Shown here: in pieces, positions 15,790 through 25,629 of the stretch
Layout: the number at the start of each line of letters is the position of its first letter
Numbering within the stretch: position 1 is the first letter of the stretch
From: Bacillus amyloliquefaciens DSM 7 = ATCC 23350
Lineage (GTDB): Bacteria > Bacillota > Bacilli > Bacillales > Bacillaceae
Direction: 5' to 3'
NCBI RefSeq assembly: GCF_000196735.1
Contig: NC_014551.1
Coordinates: 301,501 to 365,500 of the forward strand
DNA: 64,000 nucleotides
Notes under the pieces: generated by a model
What the model saw: the letters and a program-made list of their open reading frames with translations, nothing else
Told to the model about the DNA's origin: nothing
Database searches by the model: none
Program-made: the position numbers and the translations under genes

Positions 15790-17025
15790 ATGGAAGAGCT
15801 TTTAGAGAGAGTTTTTTCATTTACGGACATTGATAAATTAATTGATTTCATCAGTTATGAATTGCAGAAGCCCGTCATTCTGGAAAGCGCGGATTTCTTT
15901 TTGCTTGCCTATAATTCTTATTACATTAATCACTTCGACTCCGCCAACCAGCAGACGATCTTCTCAAAAAAATGCCCCGTGCAGATTTTTGAAAGGTTTC
16001 TGAAGGACGGGGTAATCGAAAAACTGAAAACCGTTCCTGAACCGTTCCGTGTTGAAAAAATAGACAGTATCGGCCTGAATCAGAGAGTGGTTGTAAGCGC
16101 TAAACATAAAGGGGAAGTGATGGGTTACATCTGGATTCAGGAGCTCGACCGCAACCTGACGGACGAAGAGCTCAACTTTTTATATGAAACATCATTTCAT
16201 GTCGGGAAAATCATCCATAAAACGAACCGGGTGAAACAGGAAAAGGAAGAGAGAGCGGAAGACCTTGTGAAGCGGGCGATTTTTCAGCAATTCTCCTCTG
16301 AAAAGGAGTTCAGGCGGGAGGCAGAAAAGATGAACGCCGTGCTGCCGTCGGTCTTTTCAGTAGTCGTCCTCCATGCCGCAAATGGAGATGGGGAGGCAGT
16401 CGAAGATGTGAAGGAAAATATCAAATCGTACTTGAATTTGCGAGATAAAGTGAGTCATGTTTTAACCATCGATTCCAATATTGTCATCGTCGTCGCAAGC
16501 TTCTCGCAAAAAAGCTCCGGCACTTCGGCAGCATCTGAATTCATCCACAAACTGCTGACTCATTTTCACTTTCAGAAGATCCCCACTCCAATTTATATCG
16601 GAATCGGCAATGAATACAGCAGCATCCTGAAGCTCGGCAAAAGTTATATAGAAGCCCTTGAAGTTATAAAGGCTGCCGAAATTACCGGGAACCAGGAAAA
16701 TATCCCGTATGAATACAGTAAGCTCGGGATTTACCGTTATCTTGAAAGCATCGAAGAAAAAAACGCCTCACTGGAATATGTAAACTATGATTTAGCTTTA
16801 TTAAAAGCCAAAGACAGAGAAAGCAGTACCGAACTGCTGAAAACATTAGAAATCTATCTCCTCAATAACTGCAAAACAAAACCAGCCGCAGAACAGCTTT
16901 TTATTCATCAAAACACATTGAACTACCGTATCAAACAGATTCTTGACATGACTTCAATTGATTTAAACGACTTCAGAACAAGGTGTCAGCTGTATCTCGA
17001 TATTATGCTGATGAAAAAGAAATAG
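15790..17025 (+). CDS. putR: Proline-responsive transcriptional activator PutR (PucR family)
   Basis: The 411-residue protein, ATG 15790 after AGGAGAAATAGG, has the PucR/CdaR layout: an N-terminal sensory part, a GGDEF-like middle (GIGNEYSSILKLGKSYIEALEVIKAA), and a C-terminal helix-turn-helix TKPAAEQLFIHQNTLNYRIKQI near residues 358-380. PutR activates putBCP when proline is present. It has its own promoter region, 157 bp downstream of putP, and its presumed box stands 4.3 kb upstream at 11485-11501. Identity follows from the family and operon position. Confidence 0.92.
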   Translation: MEELLERVFSFTDIDKLIDFISYELQKPVILESADFFLLAYNSYYINHFDSANQQTIFSKKCPVQIFERFLKDGVIEKLKTVPEPFRVEKIDSIGLNQRVVVSAKHKGEVMGYIWIQELDRNLTDEELNFLYETSFHVGKIIHKTNRVKQEKEERAEDLVKRAIFQQFSSEKEFRREAEKMNAVLPSVFSVVVLHAANGDGEAVEDVKENIKSYLNLRDKVSHVLTIDSNIVIVVASFSQKSSGTSAASEFIHKLLTHFHFQKIPTPIYIGIGNEYSSILKLGKSYIEALEVIKAAEITGNQENIPYEYSKLGIYRYLESIEEKNASLEYVNYDLALLKAKDRESSTELLKTLEIYLLNNCKTKPAAEQLFIHQNTLNYRIKQILDMTSIDLNDFRTRCQLYLDIMLMKKK

Positions 17026-17029
17026 AAAA

Positions 17030-17053
17030 GAAACCAGTCGCCGTACTGGTTTC
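17030..17053 (+). terminator. Terminator-like hairpin after putR
   Basis: GAAACCAGT-CGCCGT-ACTGGTTTC. The T run behind it is weak. Confidence 0.6.
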
Positions 17054-17166
17054 AGCTTTAATCCCTCCCGCCTGTCAACTCTCACTGAACCGCGCTTGTG
17101 AATCTCTCCTTTTCCGTGATGAGAAATGAATAAACACCGCTCCCCGATGTATGTTATACTTTTTAT

Positions 17167-17181
17167 TGATATTGATTCTCA
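17167..17181. promoter_or_regulatory. Fur box upstream of ycgT
   Basis: TGATATTGATTCTCA matches the 7-1-7 Fur consensus TGATAATNATTATCA at 13 of 15 positions. It lies 43 bp upstream of the ycgT start codon, overlapping the expected promoter. B. subtilis ycgT belongs to the Fur regulon, so iron-repressed expression is expected. Confidence 0.75.
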
Positions 17182-17208
17182 ATTAAAACTTTTTAAGTAT
17201 AGATATAA

Positions 17209-18234
<1,026 letters not shown>

Positions 18235-18240
18235 AAAGGG

Positions 18241-18270
18241 ACTGACCTCCGCTGTTGGGCCGGGGGTCAG
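18241..18270. terminator. Hairpin between convergent ycgT and nasF
   Basis: CTGACCTCCGC can pair with GGCCGGGGGTCAG, with G-U pairs. There is no clear T run on either side, so its terminator role is uncertain. Confidence 0.4.
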
Positions 18271-18280
18271 ATAAAGCGCA

Positions 18281-19720
18281 TCAGCTGTGAAGGAGCACTT
18301 CTTTCATTTCATTTCGTATAAACGCAAATAATTGTTCCTGATTTTTCACGGCGGTAAATCCGTAACCGGCGGGCACGTCTTCGCCCATGCAGACGACAGG
18401 AGGGCGGTTTGCCGACGGGTTCGGTGATATGCCGATCTCTTTTCCCGCGCTGATCAAATGCTGAGCGGCTTCTTTGTCCGGACAGATAATCATTTGCAGA
18501 GGGGACTCACTGATCGTGCGTTCGATCATGGAAGTGAACCGCTCATCTGCAATATGTTCATGGGTGACATAAAACGGGCATGATTCTGAGTCTGGCATGT
18601 TTACTGCCGCTTGACGGCTCCCTACAATGAGTGAATGCGGAGAATCACTTTGATATTCTGATAGGAGGAAGCCCCGTTTTTCAAGTTCCTTCTGTGCCGC
18701 TTCAGTCGCTGCATTCAGGTTTGCGGTCACCCGGCGGATGTCGATTTGGTTGAAAGCCAATGTGTCAAAGAATTCACAGACGGCAAGGCGTGATGTGAAA
18801 AAGATATGTTCAAAGGTGCCGATCTGTTTTAGGATGGTTTCGTTGACCGGCATTTTTTTAATGATCCGCTTCGGCCATTCGATAACATCGGCGCCATACT
18901 CCCGCAGCTTGTCTGTCAATGTATGTTCAGCATCGCCATGGGTGACCACCATGATATGCCGGCCGATGAACGGTTTGCTTTCAAACCAGCTATGTGTTTG
19001 AAAATTCACGATATCTCCGATGACAATAATGGCAGGGTTGGTGATTTTACGGCTTTGTACTTTTTCATGGATATCGTGAAGCGTTCCTTTTATGCTCCGC
19101 TGCCGCCCCCATGTTCCCCATTGAATGACGAGTACAGGGACGGAAGGGGATTTTCCGTACTCCATAAGCTTCCGGCATATAAATGACAGATTTTTAACGC
19201 CCATGTAAAACACAAGCGTTTGAACGCTTCTGGCAAGCCCTTCCCAGTCAAGATTCGGCCTGCCTTGTAATGATTTATCATGAGCGGTAATCATGGCGAA
19301 GGACGAAGCGAAATCACGATGGGTGACAGGGACTCCCGCATACATCGGCGCTGCGATTCCCGAGGTGATGCCGGGCACCATTTCGTAGCGGATGCCGTGC
19401 TGATGAAGCGCCTCTGCTTCTTCGCCGACTCTGCCGAACACACTTGGATCTCCGCCTTTCAAGCGGACTACGGTGAAGCCCTCCGCCGCTTTTTCAATCA
19501 GCAGGGCATTGATCTCCGACTGTTTCATAAAATGGCGGTCGGGCAGCTTTCCGCAATAGATGAACCGGCATTCCGGTGAGGCATATTCAAGAAACTTTGG
19601 GTTTGCGAGCCGGTCATACAAAATGATCTCCGCTTTCTCCAGAGCCTGTTTTCCTTTTACGGTGATCAGCCCCGGGTCTCCGGGTCCTGCACCGACAAAA
19701 TATACGATTCCGTTTTTCAT
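18281..19720 (-). CDS. nasF: Uroporphyrinogen-III C-methyltransferase (with HemD-like C-terminal part)
   Basis: NasF methylates uroporphyrinogen III with S-adenosylmethionine to precorrin-2, the first step to the siroheme needed by nitrite reductase. Residues 1-240 form the CobA/SUMT domain: GIVYFVGAGPGDPGLITVKG at the start, VRLKGGDPSVFGR near 84, VPGITSGIAAPMYAG near 117. The remaining half resembles a uroporphyrinogen-III synthase (HemD) domain; whether it is active is not evident. Its length (479) is near that of B. subtilis NasF. It is the last gene of the remaining nasDEF operon. Confidence 0.93.
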   Translation of the reverse strand: MKNGIVYFVGAGPGDPGLITVKGKQALEKAEIILYDRLANPKFLEYASPECRFIYCGKLPDRHFMKQSEINALLIEKAAEGFTVVRLKGGDPSVFGRVGEEAEALHQHGIRYEMVPGITSGIAAPMYAGVPVTHRDFASSFAMITAHDKSLQGRPNLDWEGLARSVQTLVFYMGVKNLSFICRKLMEYGKSPSVPVLVIQWGTWGRQRSIKGTLHDIHEKVQSRKITNPAIIVIGDIVNFQTHSWFESKPFIGRHIMVVTHGDAEHTLTDKLREYGADVIEWPKRIIKKMPVNETILKQIGTFEHIFFTSRLAVCEFFDTLAFNQIDIRRVTANLNAATEAAQKELEKRGFLLSEYQSDSPHSLIVGSRQAAVNMPDSESCPFYVTHEHIADERFTSMIERTISESPLQMIICPDKEAAQHLISAGKEIGISPNPSANRPPVVCMGEDVPAGYGFTAVKNQEQLFAFIRNEMKEVLLHS

Positions 19721-19786
19721 GATGGCTTCATCCCTTCACAATTTAAAAAATGAAGGACCACTTGAAAAAGTGATCCGGTTCTTTGA

Positions 19787-20107
19787 TCAATACAGGAGGT
19801 ATACATTCTCTCCTTCGATCAATGTATCGTATGTTTTGATACAGCCATGATCCGGCTCTTGGACTTTTCCGTCTTCTAAGGAGATTTTCCAGTCATGCAT
19901 CGGGCAGAAAACGTATTCTCCGCTGATGATGCCTTCAGCCAGGACGCCGCCTTTATGAGGACAGCGGTTTTCCACGGCTCGGACGCTTCCGTCGGAAAGC
20001 TTAAATACGGCAAGCTCTTTATCTTCTACATATACGGTTTTTCCTAATTTCTCAGGTAATTCGTTTAATCTGCCTATGCAAACCTTTGTCATATCTTTAT
20101 TAACCAT
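19787..20107 (-). CDS. nasE: Assimilatory nitrite reductase small subunit (Rieske type)
   Basis: The 106-residue NirD-type protein has the Rieske [2Fe-2S] ligands as C-x-H (RCPHKGG, near residue 45) and C-x-x-H (FCPMHDW, near residue 65). It is the small subunit of NADH-dependent nitrite reductase. ATG 20107 follows GAGGGGGAACGGAC. It lies 30 bp downstream of nasD and 66 bp upstream of nasF. Confidence 0.93.
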   Translation of the reverse strand: MVNKDMTKVCIGRLNELPEKLGKTVYVEDKELAVFKLSDGSVRAVENRCPHKGGVLAEGIISGEYVFCPMHDWKISLEDGKVQEPDHGCIKTYDTLIEGENVYLLY

Positions 20108-20137
20108 GTCCGTTCCCCCTCACTGTTTGTTCTGTCT

Positions 20138-22555
20138 TTATGAAGTCGTGACGACATTTTCGAATAAATCTTTAGAAGCTTTTTTATCATTAAGGAAGTA
20201 TTGCCACGGATCTTTATGGACAGAGAGTGTCTCATTCATTCTGTCATTGAGCTCCTGCCGTTTTTCCGGATCGTTTAACACGGATTGGACATGAGATAAA
20301 CCGACGCGCTCCAGCCATGCGGATGTACGCTCCAGATAGTTTGCCGTTTCTCTGTAGTACTGAAGGTAAGCACCAGCGTATTCTAAGACTTCTTCATTTG
20401 TTTTCACTTTCATCAGCAAATCACCGGCGCGCAAATGAGTTCCGCCGTTCCCGCCGACATAAAGCTCCCAGCCGCCGTCGATGCCGACGACGCCAAGGTC
20501 TTTAATACCGGACTCCGCACAGTTCCGCGGGCAGGCAGACACGGCCATTTTGACTTTATGAGGTGTATTGAGCCCTTCGAATTTTTTCTCCAGCGCAATG
20601 CCCAGTGCCATGGAGTCTTGCGTGCCGAAGCGGCAGAATTGTTCGCCTACGCACGTTTTTACCGTGCGGAGCGTTTTTCCGTACGCGTAGCCTGACGGCA
20701 TATCAAGCTCGGCCCATACTTTCGGAAGATCTTCTTTTTTCACGCCGATGAGATCAATTCGCTGGCCGCCGGTCATTTTCACGAGCGGGATTTCGTATTT
20801 GTCGACGACATCGGCGATCTTGCGAAGATCTGTGGAATTGGTCACACCGCCGTACATCCGGGGAACGACGGAGTATGTTCCGTCTTTTTGAATATTGGCG
20901 TGCATCCGTTCGTTCACAAATCGGGAAGTTCTGTCATCCTCGTACGTAGCCGGATTGATCATGCCTAAGTAGTAGTTGAGGGCAGGCCGGCATTTGGAGC
21001 AGCCTTCCGGCGTTTTCCAGCCGAGCACGTTCATGATTTCTCTCGTATGTGACAGCCCTTTGGCTTTGATTTCTTCTACGACTTCATCTCTCGACAATGA
21101 GGTGCAGCCGCAAATCGCTTCTTTTTGCGCGGATGCGTCAAATTCTGATCCCAGTGTGTATTGAAGAATGTCTTCAACGAGCGGTTTACAGCCTCCGCAT
21201 GAGCGGGATGCCCCGGTGCATGCTTTGATTTCGTCCGTGGATGTGCAGCCTTTTTCCTGAATGGCTTGAATAATCGCGCCCTTTGATACGCCGTTGCAGC
21301 CGCAGATGATTTCATCGTCGCTCATCGCCGCGGTCATACTTGTACCTGCTTCCTGATCAAGAGGCTGTAAAATTGATATTTTGGAGGTTTCGGAGATATC
21401 GGCTTCTTTTTGAATCATTGAAAACAGGCGGCCGCCCTCGCTGCTGTCGCCGAATAAAACAGCACCGACAATTTGATTTCCTCTCAGGACGATTTTTTTA
21501 TAGATGCCATCCTGTTCATCGAACACTTTAATCGCTTTTTTGTCCTCTGATTCGTTAAAGTCACCGGCAGAGAACACCTCGACACCTGATACCTTTAATT
21601 GAGTGGAGAGAACGGAACCTTCATACGGTTTTGTTTCGATGCCGCAAATATGCTTTGCGAGCACTTTCGCCTGTTCATAGAGCGGCGCCACAAGTCCGTA
21701 TGCGATTCCGCGGTGCTCGGCACATTCGCCGACCGCGTAAATGTGCGGGATTTCAGTTTGCATATAATCATTGACAATGATGCCGCGGTTAACCGGAATG
21801 CCGCTTTCTGCGCCAAGCTGTGTATTCGGGCGGATGCCGACGGCCATGACGACTAAATCAGCTTCAATGATTGTGCCGTCTTTAAAGCGTACGCCTTCAA
21901 CACTGTCAGTGCCGAGGATTTCTTCAGTTTGCTTTTCAAGTAAAAAGGTCATGCCCTGTTTTTCTAATTCGTTTTGCAGCAGGCGTCCTGCCGCTGCATC
22001 AAGCTGGCGTTCCATCAGGAATGGGGCGAGGTGGATGACGGACACGTCCATGCCGAGATTCAGCAGTCCCCGCGCGGCTTCCAAACCCAGCAGTCCTCCG
22101 CCGATGACGGCTGCTTTTTTATATTGTTTTGACGCGGCGAGCATCGTGTCTGTATCTTTAATATCCCGGAAAGCAGTGACACCTTGTTTATCCGCGCCCG
22201 GAATCGGTAGGATAAAAGGTACGGAGCCTGTCGCCAGGATGAGTTCATCGTAAGGCTGGATTCTGTCTGCATCTGTGATGACGGTTTTGCTTTCCGGGTT
22301 CACTTTGATGACTGTTTCACCGGTATGCAGCTGAATGTTGTTTTCTTTGTACCAGTCCCAATCGTTTAACGTAATATCTTTAATATCTGTATCGCCTTGC
22401 AGCACTTTTGACAGAAGGATTCGGTTATAGTTGGGATGAGGTTCGGCCCCGAATATAGTAATCTCGAATTCGTCTTTTGAAACACGCAGTATTTCTTCAA
22501 TTGCTCTTACCCCGGCCATTCCATTTCCAACAAGGACTAGCTGTTTTTTTCCCAT
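20138..22555 (-). CDS. nasD: Nitrite reductase [NAD(P)H] large subunit
   Basis: NasD reduces nitrite to ammonium with six electrons from NADH. The 805-residue protein shows every domain. An FAD/NADH half begins VLVGNGMAGVRAIEEIL and continues with AAVIGGGLLGLEAA near 150. Two BFD-type [2Fe-2S] domains follow (CGCNGVSKGAI...CGGC near 417-450 and CGCTSLSR...CSKC near 485-520). The siroheme-[4Fe-4S] domain comes last, with Cys ligands TCVGEQFCRFG near 635 and SACPRNCAES near 675. It is now the first gene of the operon, because nasB and nasC are missing, and reads from its own promoter region with a probable NsrR site. Confidence 0.95.
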   Translation of the reverse strand: MGKKQLVLVGNGMAGVRAIEEILRVSKDEFEITIFGAEPHPNYNRILLSKVLQGDTDIKDITLNDWDWYKENNIQLHTGETVIKVNPESKTVITDADRIQPYDELILATGSVPFILPIPGADKQGVTAFRDIKDTDTMLAASKQYKKAAVIGGGLLGLEAARGLLNLGMDVSVIHLAPFLMERQLDAAAGRLLQNELEKQGMTFLLEKQTEEILGTDSVEGVRFKDGTIIEADLVVMAVGIRPNTQLGAESGIPVNRGIIVNDYMQTEIPHIYAVGECAEHRGIAYGLVAPLYEQAKVLAKHICGIETKPYEGSVLSTQLKVSGVEVFSAGDFNESEDKKAIKVFDEQDGIYKKIVLRGNQIVGAVLFGDSSEGGRLFSMIQKEADISETSKISILQPLDQEAGTSMTAAMSDDEIICGCNGVSKGAIIQAIQEKGCTSTDEIKACTGASRSCGGCKPLVEDILQYTLGSEFDASAQKEAICGCTSLSRDEVVEEIKAKGLSHTREIMNVLGWKTPEGCSKCRPALNYYLGMINPATYEDDRTSRFVNERMHANIQKDGTYSVVPRMYGGVTNSTDLRKIADVVDKYEIPLVKMTGGQRIDLIGVKKEDLPKVWAELDMPSGYAYGKTLRTVKTCVGEQFCRFGTQDSMALGIALEKKFEGLNTPHKVKMAVSACPRNCAESGIKDLGVVGIDGGWELYVGGNGGTHLRAGDLLMKVKTNEEVLEYAGAYLQYYRETANYLERTSAWLERVGLSHVQSVLNDPEKRQELNDRMNETLSVHKDPWQYFLNDKKASKDLFENVVTTS

Positions 22556-22606
22556 CAGATGATCCGCTCCTTATCTATGTTTTTTTTAGCGTAGCACAGC
22601 AAAAAC

Positions 22607-22623
22607 AAATATTTAAGATGCAT
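22607..22623 (-). promoter_or_regulatory. Putative NsrR operator upstream of nasD
   Basis: On the minus strand ATGCATCTTAAATATTT agrees with the class-I NsrR motif ATRTATYTTAAATATAT at 15 of 17 positions. It lies about 52-68 bp upstream of the nasD start, fitting the nitric-oxide-relieved repression known for B. subtilis nasD together with ResDE activation. The motif is recalled from the literature. Confidence 0.6.
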
Positions 22624-22709
22624 GTTATGAAATGTAACAAAAAATACGAAAAAATCTAAAAATTTTATGAAAAATTATATGGGGCTGATTCGTACGGCGC
22701 ACATCTTAA

Positions 22710-23024
22710 AACCGGGCATTTTACAATCTGCTGTTTATCGGAATGATGGCGCTCGGCATGGGTAACGGAGCGGTATTTCAGCTTGTCCCGCAGCACTTTA
22801 GAAAAGAAATCGGAATGGTGACGGGAATCGTCGGGGCGGCCGGCGGCATAGGCGGTTTTTTTCTTCCCAATATTTTAGGGTCATTAAAGCAGGTGACGGG
22901 ATCTTATGCTATCGGCTTTATCTCTTTTTCATGTATCGCATTGCTTGCGTTTGTGCTTGTTCTCGCAGCAGGTTATTATTGGAGAAAAAGCTATGGCACT
23001 GAAAGCAGCCATGCGGATGTTTAA
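22710..23024 (+). pseudogene. nasA: 3' remnant of the nitrate transporter gene nasA
   Basis: About 104 codons without a proper start encode the last two or three membrane segments of a NarK/NasA-type MFS nitrate transporter: [39 protein letters not shown] (two joined blocks) contains the C-terminal nitrate signature, followed by a final helix and a charged tail. An in-frame stop at 22707-22709 precedes it, and the first 300 or so residues are absent. It stands divergent from nasD, as intact nasA does from nasB in B. subtilis. One deletion removing nasB, nasC and most of nasA explains the layout. An ATG at 22743 could start a 93-residue product but has no ribosome site. Confidence 0.8.
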
Positions 23025-23109
23025 GTTTGAGCGGAAGACACGTGTGACAGCGTGTCTTTTTCATGATGTATAACTTTTACTTGATTTTAAACGGAGAATA
23101 CAGCAGAAT

Positions 23110-23130
23110 AAATAGTAACGATTGCGATTT
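23110..23130. promoter_or_regulatory. Zur box 1 upstream of yciC
   Basis: AAATAGTAACGATTGCGATTT closely matches the Zur consensus AAATCGTAATNATTACGATTT, with three mismatches. B. subtilis yciC has two such boxes, and this is the upstream one. Confidence 0.75.
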
Positions 23131-23174
23131 AAACTGATGTACATAATAATTGAAAAGAGACGGGTATGTATCAT

Positions 23175-23195
23175 AAATCGTAATCATTCTATTTT
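23175..23195. promoter_or_regulatory. Zur box 2 upstream of yciC
   Basis: AAATCGTAATCATTCTATTTT matches the left half of the Zur consensus exactly and the right half less well. It ends just before the ribosome site of yciC, so binding would block expression when zinc is sufficient. Confidence 0.7.
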
Positions 23196-23212
23196 ATCAG
23201 GAGGATATGTTC

Positions 23213-24415
23213 ATGAAAAAAATTCCGGTTACAGTATTAAGCGGCTATCTTGGTGCTGGAAAGACGACTGTTTTGAATCATATTTTACAAAATCGCAACG
23301 GTTTAAAAATTGCTGTCATCGTCAATGACATGAGCGAAGTAAACATAGACGCCGGCTTGGTGAAGCAGGGAGGCGGCTTATCACGGACAGATGAGAAACT
23401 TGTGGAATTATCCAACGGCTGTATCTGCTGCACGCTGCGTGAGGATCTATTAGTCGAGGTCGAGAAACTCGCCAAAGACGGCAGGTTTGATTACATCGTA
23501 ATTGAATCAACAGGGATCAGCGAACCGATTCCCGTTGCCCAAACATTTTCTTACATAGATGAAGAAATGGGCATTGATCTGACAGCCTTCTGCAAGCTGG
23601 ACACAATGGTGACTGTGGTGGATGCAAACCGCTTCTGGCATGATTTCCAGTCCGGTGACAGCCTCCTTGACCGTAAGGAAGCGGCGGGAGAAGAGGATGA
23701 ACGAGAGATTGCTGATCTATTAATTGATCAAATCGAGTTTTGTGACGTTCTCATTTTAAATAAGCGCGACATGGTGGGCGAAAAAGAGCTTGAACAGCTT
23801 GAAACAGTTCTTCGTGCATTACAGCCCCGGGCCAAGCTGATCCGATCCGTCCGCGGAGAGGTGTCTCCCGAATGCATATTAAATACCGGTTTATTTGAGT
23901 TTGAGGAGGCAAGTTCATCTGCAGGATGGATAAAGGAGCTGACGGCAGGTCATGAGGCGCACACTCCGGAAACGGAAGAGTACGGAATCACTTCGTTTGT
24001 GTACTCGCGGCGTCTGCCGTTTCATACCGCTCGTTTTGACAGCTGGCTGCATCAATCAATGCCTGACAACATTGTACGCGCAAAAGGAATTGCATGGTGC
24101 GCAACCCGCAACAGCCTTGCGCTGCTGATGTCTCAGGCAGGTCCGGCAGTCTCGATTGAGCCTGTTTCTTATTGGGTGGCGGCGATGCCGAAACTTGAGC
24201 AGGAGCAGATCAAACAGCAGGAACCGGAAATTCTGGAGGATTGGGACGCTCAATTCGGAGACCGCCATACGAATCTGGTGTTTATCGGAACTGATTTAGA
24301 TCAAGCAGCCATCACAAAGGAATTAGATCAGTGTCTGCTGACACCGTCTGAGTTCGATTCTGACTGGTCGCAGCTTGAAGATCCTTTTCAATGGGACATT
24401 CAGCGGGCTGAATAA
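23213..24415 (+). CDS. yciC: Zur-regulated CobW-family GTPase metallochaperone YciC (ZagA)
   Basis: YciC is a COG0523 GTPase made under zinc starvation. In B. subtilis it is thought to deliver zinc to key enzymes such as folate-pathway GTP cyclohydrolase (ZagA). The 400-residue protein has the P-loop GYLGAGKTT at residues 11-19, the metal-binding CxCC motif in NGCICCTLREDLL near 70, the Walker B-like VIESTGISEP near 97, the NKRD guanine motif (LILNKRDMV) near 180, and the C-terminal CobW domain. ATG 23213 was chosen over ATG 23207 from the spacing to AGGAGG. yciA and yciB, upstream of yciC in B. subtilis, are absent. Confidence 0.93.
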   Translation: MKKIPVTVLSGYLGAGKTTVLNHILQNRNGLKIAVIVNDMSEVNIDAGLVKQGGGLSRTDEKLVELSNGCICCTLREDLLVEVEKLAKDGRFDYIVIESTGISEPIPVAQTFSYIDEEMGIDLTAFCKLDTMVTVVDANRFWHDFQSGDSLLDRKEAAGEEDEREIADLLIDQIEFCDVLILNKRDMVGEKELEQLETVLRALQPRAKLIRSVRGEVSPECILNTGLFEFEEASSSAGWIKELTAGHEAHTPETEEYGITSFVYSRRLPFHTARFDSWLHQSMPDNIVRAKGIAWCATRNSLALLMSQAGPAVSIEPVSYWVAAMPKLEQEQIKQQEPEILEDWDAQFGDRHTNLVFIGTDLDQAAITKELDQCLLTPSEFDSDWSQLEDPFQWDIQRAE

Positions 24416-24478
24416 CATACCGGCCAAGTTTAGAAGCGGGTGAGAAGGGAAGGAGTGATGAAAAAGGAGCTGACCAAT

Positions 24479-25615
24479 GTGAAAGCACTGACATACCAAG
24501 GGAAAGAACATATAGAAGTGAAAGAAGTCCCGGCACCCTCCATTCAAGACGAGAGAGATGTCATCGTTCGAATCACCGCAACCGGGATTTGCGGTTCAGA
24601 TCTTCATTTATATAAAAACGGAATCCCCGCCGATCCGGGTTATATCGTCGGACATGAGCCGATGGGAATCGTTGAAGAAACGGGCAGTCAAGTCAAAAGG
24701 CTGAAAAAAGGCGACCGCGTCGTGATCCCTTTTAACATCGGCTGCGGTGAATGTCATTATTGCAAGCACCAGATGGAAAGCCAGTGTGATGAATCAAACC
24801 CAAACCCTCATACAGATGCCGGCGGCTTATTCGGTTTCTCGGAGTTTAACGGTAATTATCCCGGCGGGCAGGCTGAATATTTGCGTGTTCCTTTTGCTGA
24901 TTTCTCTTCTTTTCTGGTTCCGGCAGACAGCGGGCTTGAAGATGAGCAGGTGCTGCTTCTGTCAGATGTCATGCCGACCGCCTTTTGGAGCGTCCAGCAC
25001 AGCGGAGTGAAAAAAGGAGACACAGTCGTTATTCTGGGGTCCGGGCCGATCGGTTTAATGGCGCAAAAATTCGCTTGGAAAAAAGGAGCAAAACGGGTCA
25101 TCGCAGTCGATCAAGTCCCGCAGCGTCTTGAACATGCGCGACGCACAAACGGAGCAGAGACCTTCAATTTTTCAGAACATGATGAGATCGGAAAACTGCT
25201 GCATGAGCAAACGTCAGGGGGCGCGGATGTTGTGATTGATTGTGTCGGAATGGACGGTACGCCGCTTTCAAAAGAAAAAGCAGAGCAAAAGCCGAATCAG
25301 TTCGGAACCATCAGTCCGATTCTTACAGCGTCAGAAGCCGTTAAGAAGTTCGGAACAGTTCAGCTCACAGGCGCATATATTTCTGAAGCGGACGGTTTTC
25401 CGCTCGGTGATTTTTTCACCCGCAACGTCTCTTTAAAAATGGGGCAGGCACCCGTTATCCATCTGATGCCGATGCTGTATCAAATGGTCGAACAAAATGA
25501 AATTGATCCGACGGATATCATTACGCATAAAATGAGTCTTGCGGAAGCCCCTGCTGCATATGATATATTTGACAAAAAAGAAGATGGCAATATTAAAGTG
25601 ATTTTGAAGCCATAG
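24479..25615 (+). CDS. Zinc-dependent medium-chain alcohol dehydrogenase
   Basis: This MDR-family dehydrogenase oxidises an alcohol or hemiacetal with NAD(P)+. Catalytic zinc ligands are in GICGSDLH and GHEPMG, and the structural-zinc cysteines are in CGECHYCKHQMESQC near residues 90-104. The coenzyme fold shows VVILGSGPIGLMAQKFA near 180. A long insertion (MDGTPLSKEKAEQKPNQFG region) is like that of formaldehyde-dismutase/glutathione-independent formaldehyde dehydrogenases. GTG 24479, 9 bp after AAAAAGGAG, gives the usual MKALTYQG start; ATG 24458 with AAGGGAAGG is also possible. It follows yciC after about 60 bp and may share its transcript. The substrate is unknown. Confidence 0.85.
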   Translation: MKALTYQGKEHIEVKEVPAPSIQDERDVIVRITATGICGSDLHLYKNGIPADPGYIVGHEPMGIVEETGSQVKRLKKGDRVVIPFNIGCGECHYCKHQMESQCDESNPNPHTDAGGLFGFSEFNGNYPGGQAEYLRVPFADFSSFLVPADSGLEDEQVLLLSDVMPTAFWSVQHSGVKKGDTVVILGSGPIGLMAQKFAWKKGAKRVIAVDQVPQRLEHARRTNGAETFNFSEHDEIGKLLHEQTSGGADVVIDCVGMDGTPLSKEKAEQKPNQFGTISPILTASEAVKKFGTVQLTGAYISEADGFPLGDFFTRNVSLKMGQAPVIHLMPMLYQMVEQNEIDPTDIITHKMSLAEAPAAYDIFDKKEDGNIKVILKP

Positions 25616-25629
25616 CGAGGGGAAACACA

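Noticed and set aside
22743-23024. Small membrane protein of 93 residues as an independent gene
   Set aside because: The sequence is the C-terminal end of a NasA-type transporter, has no ribosome site, and is preceded by an in-frame stop.
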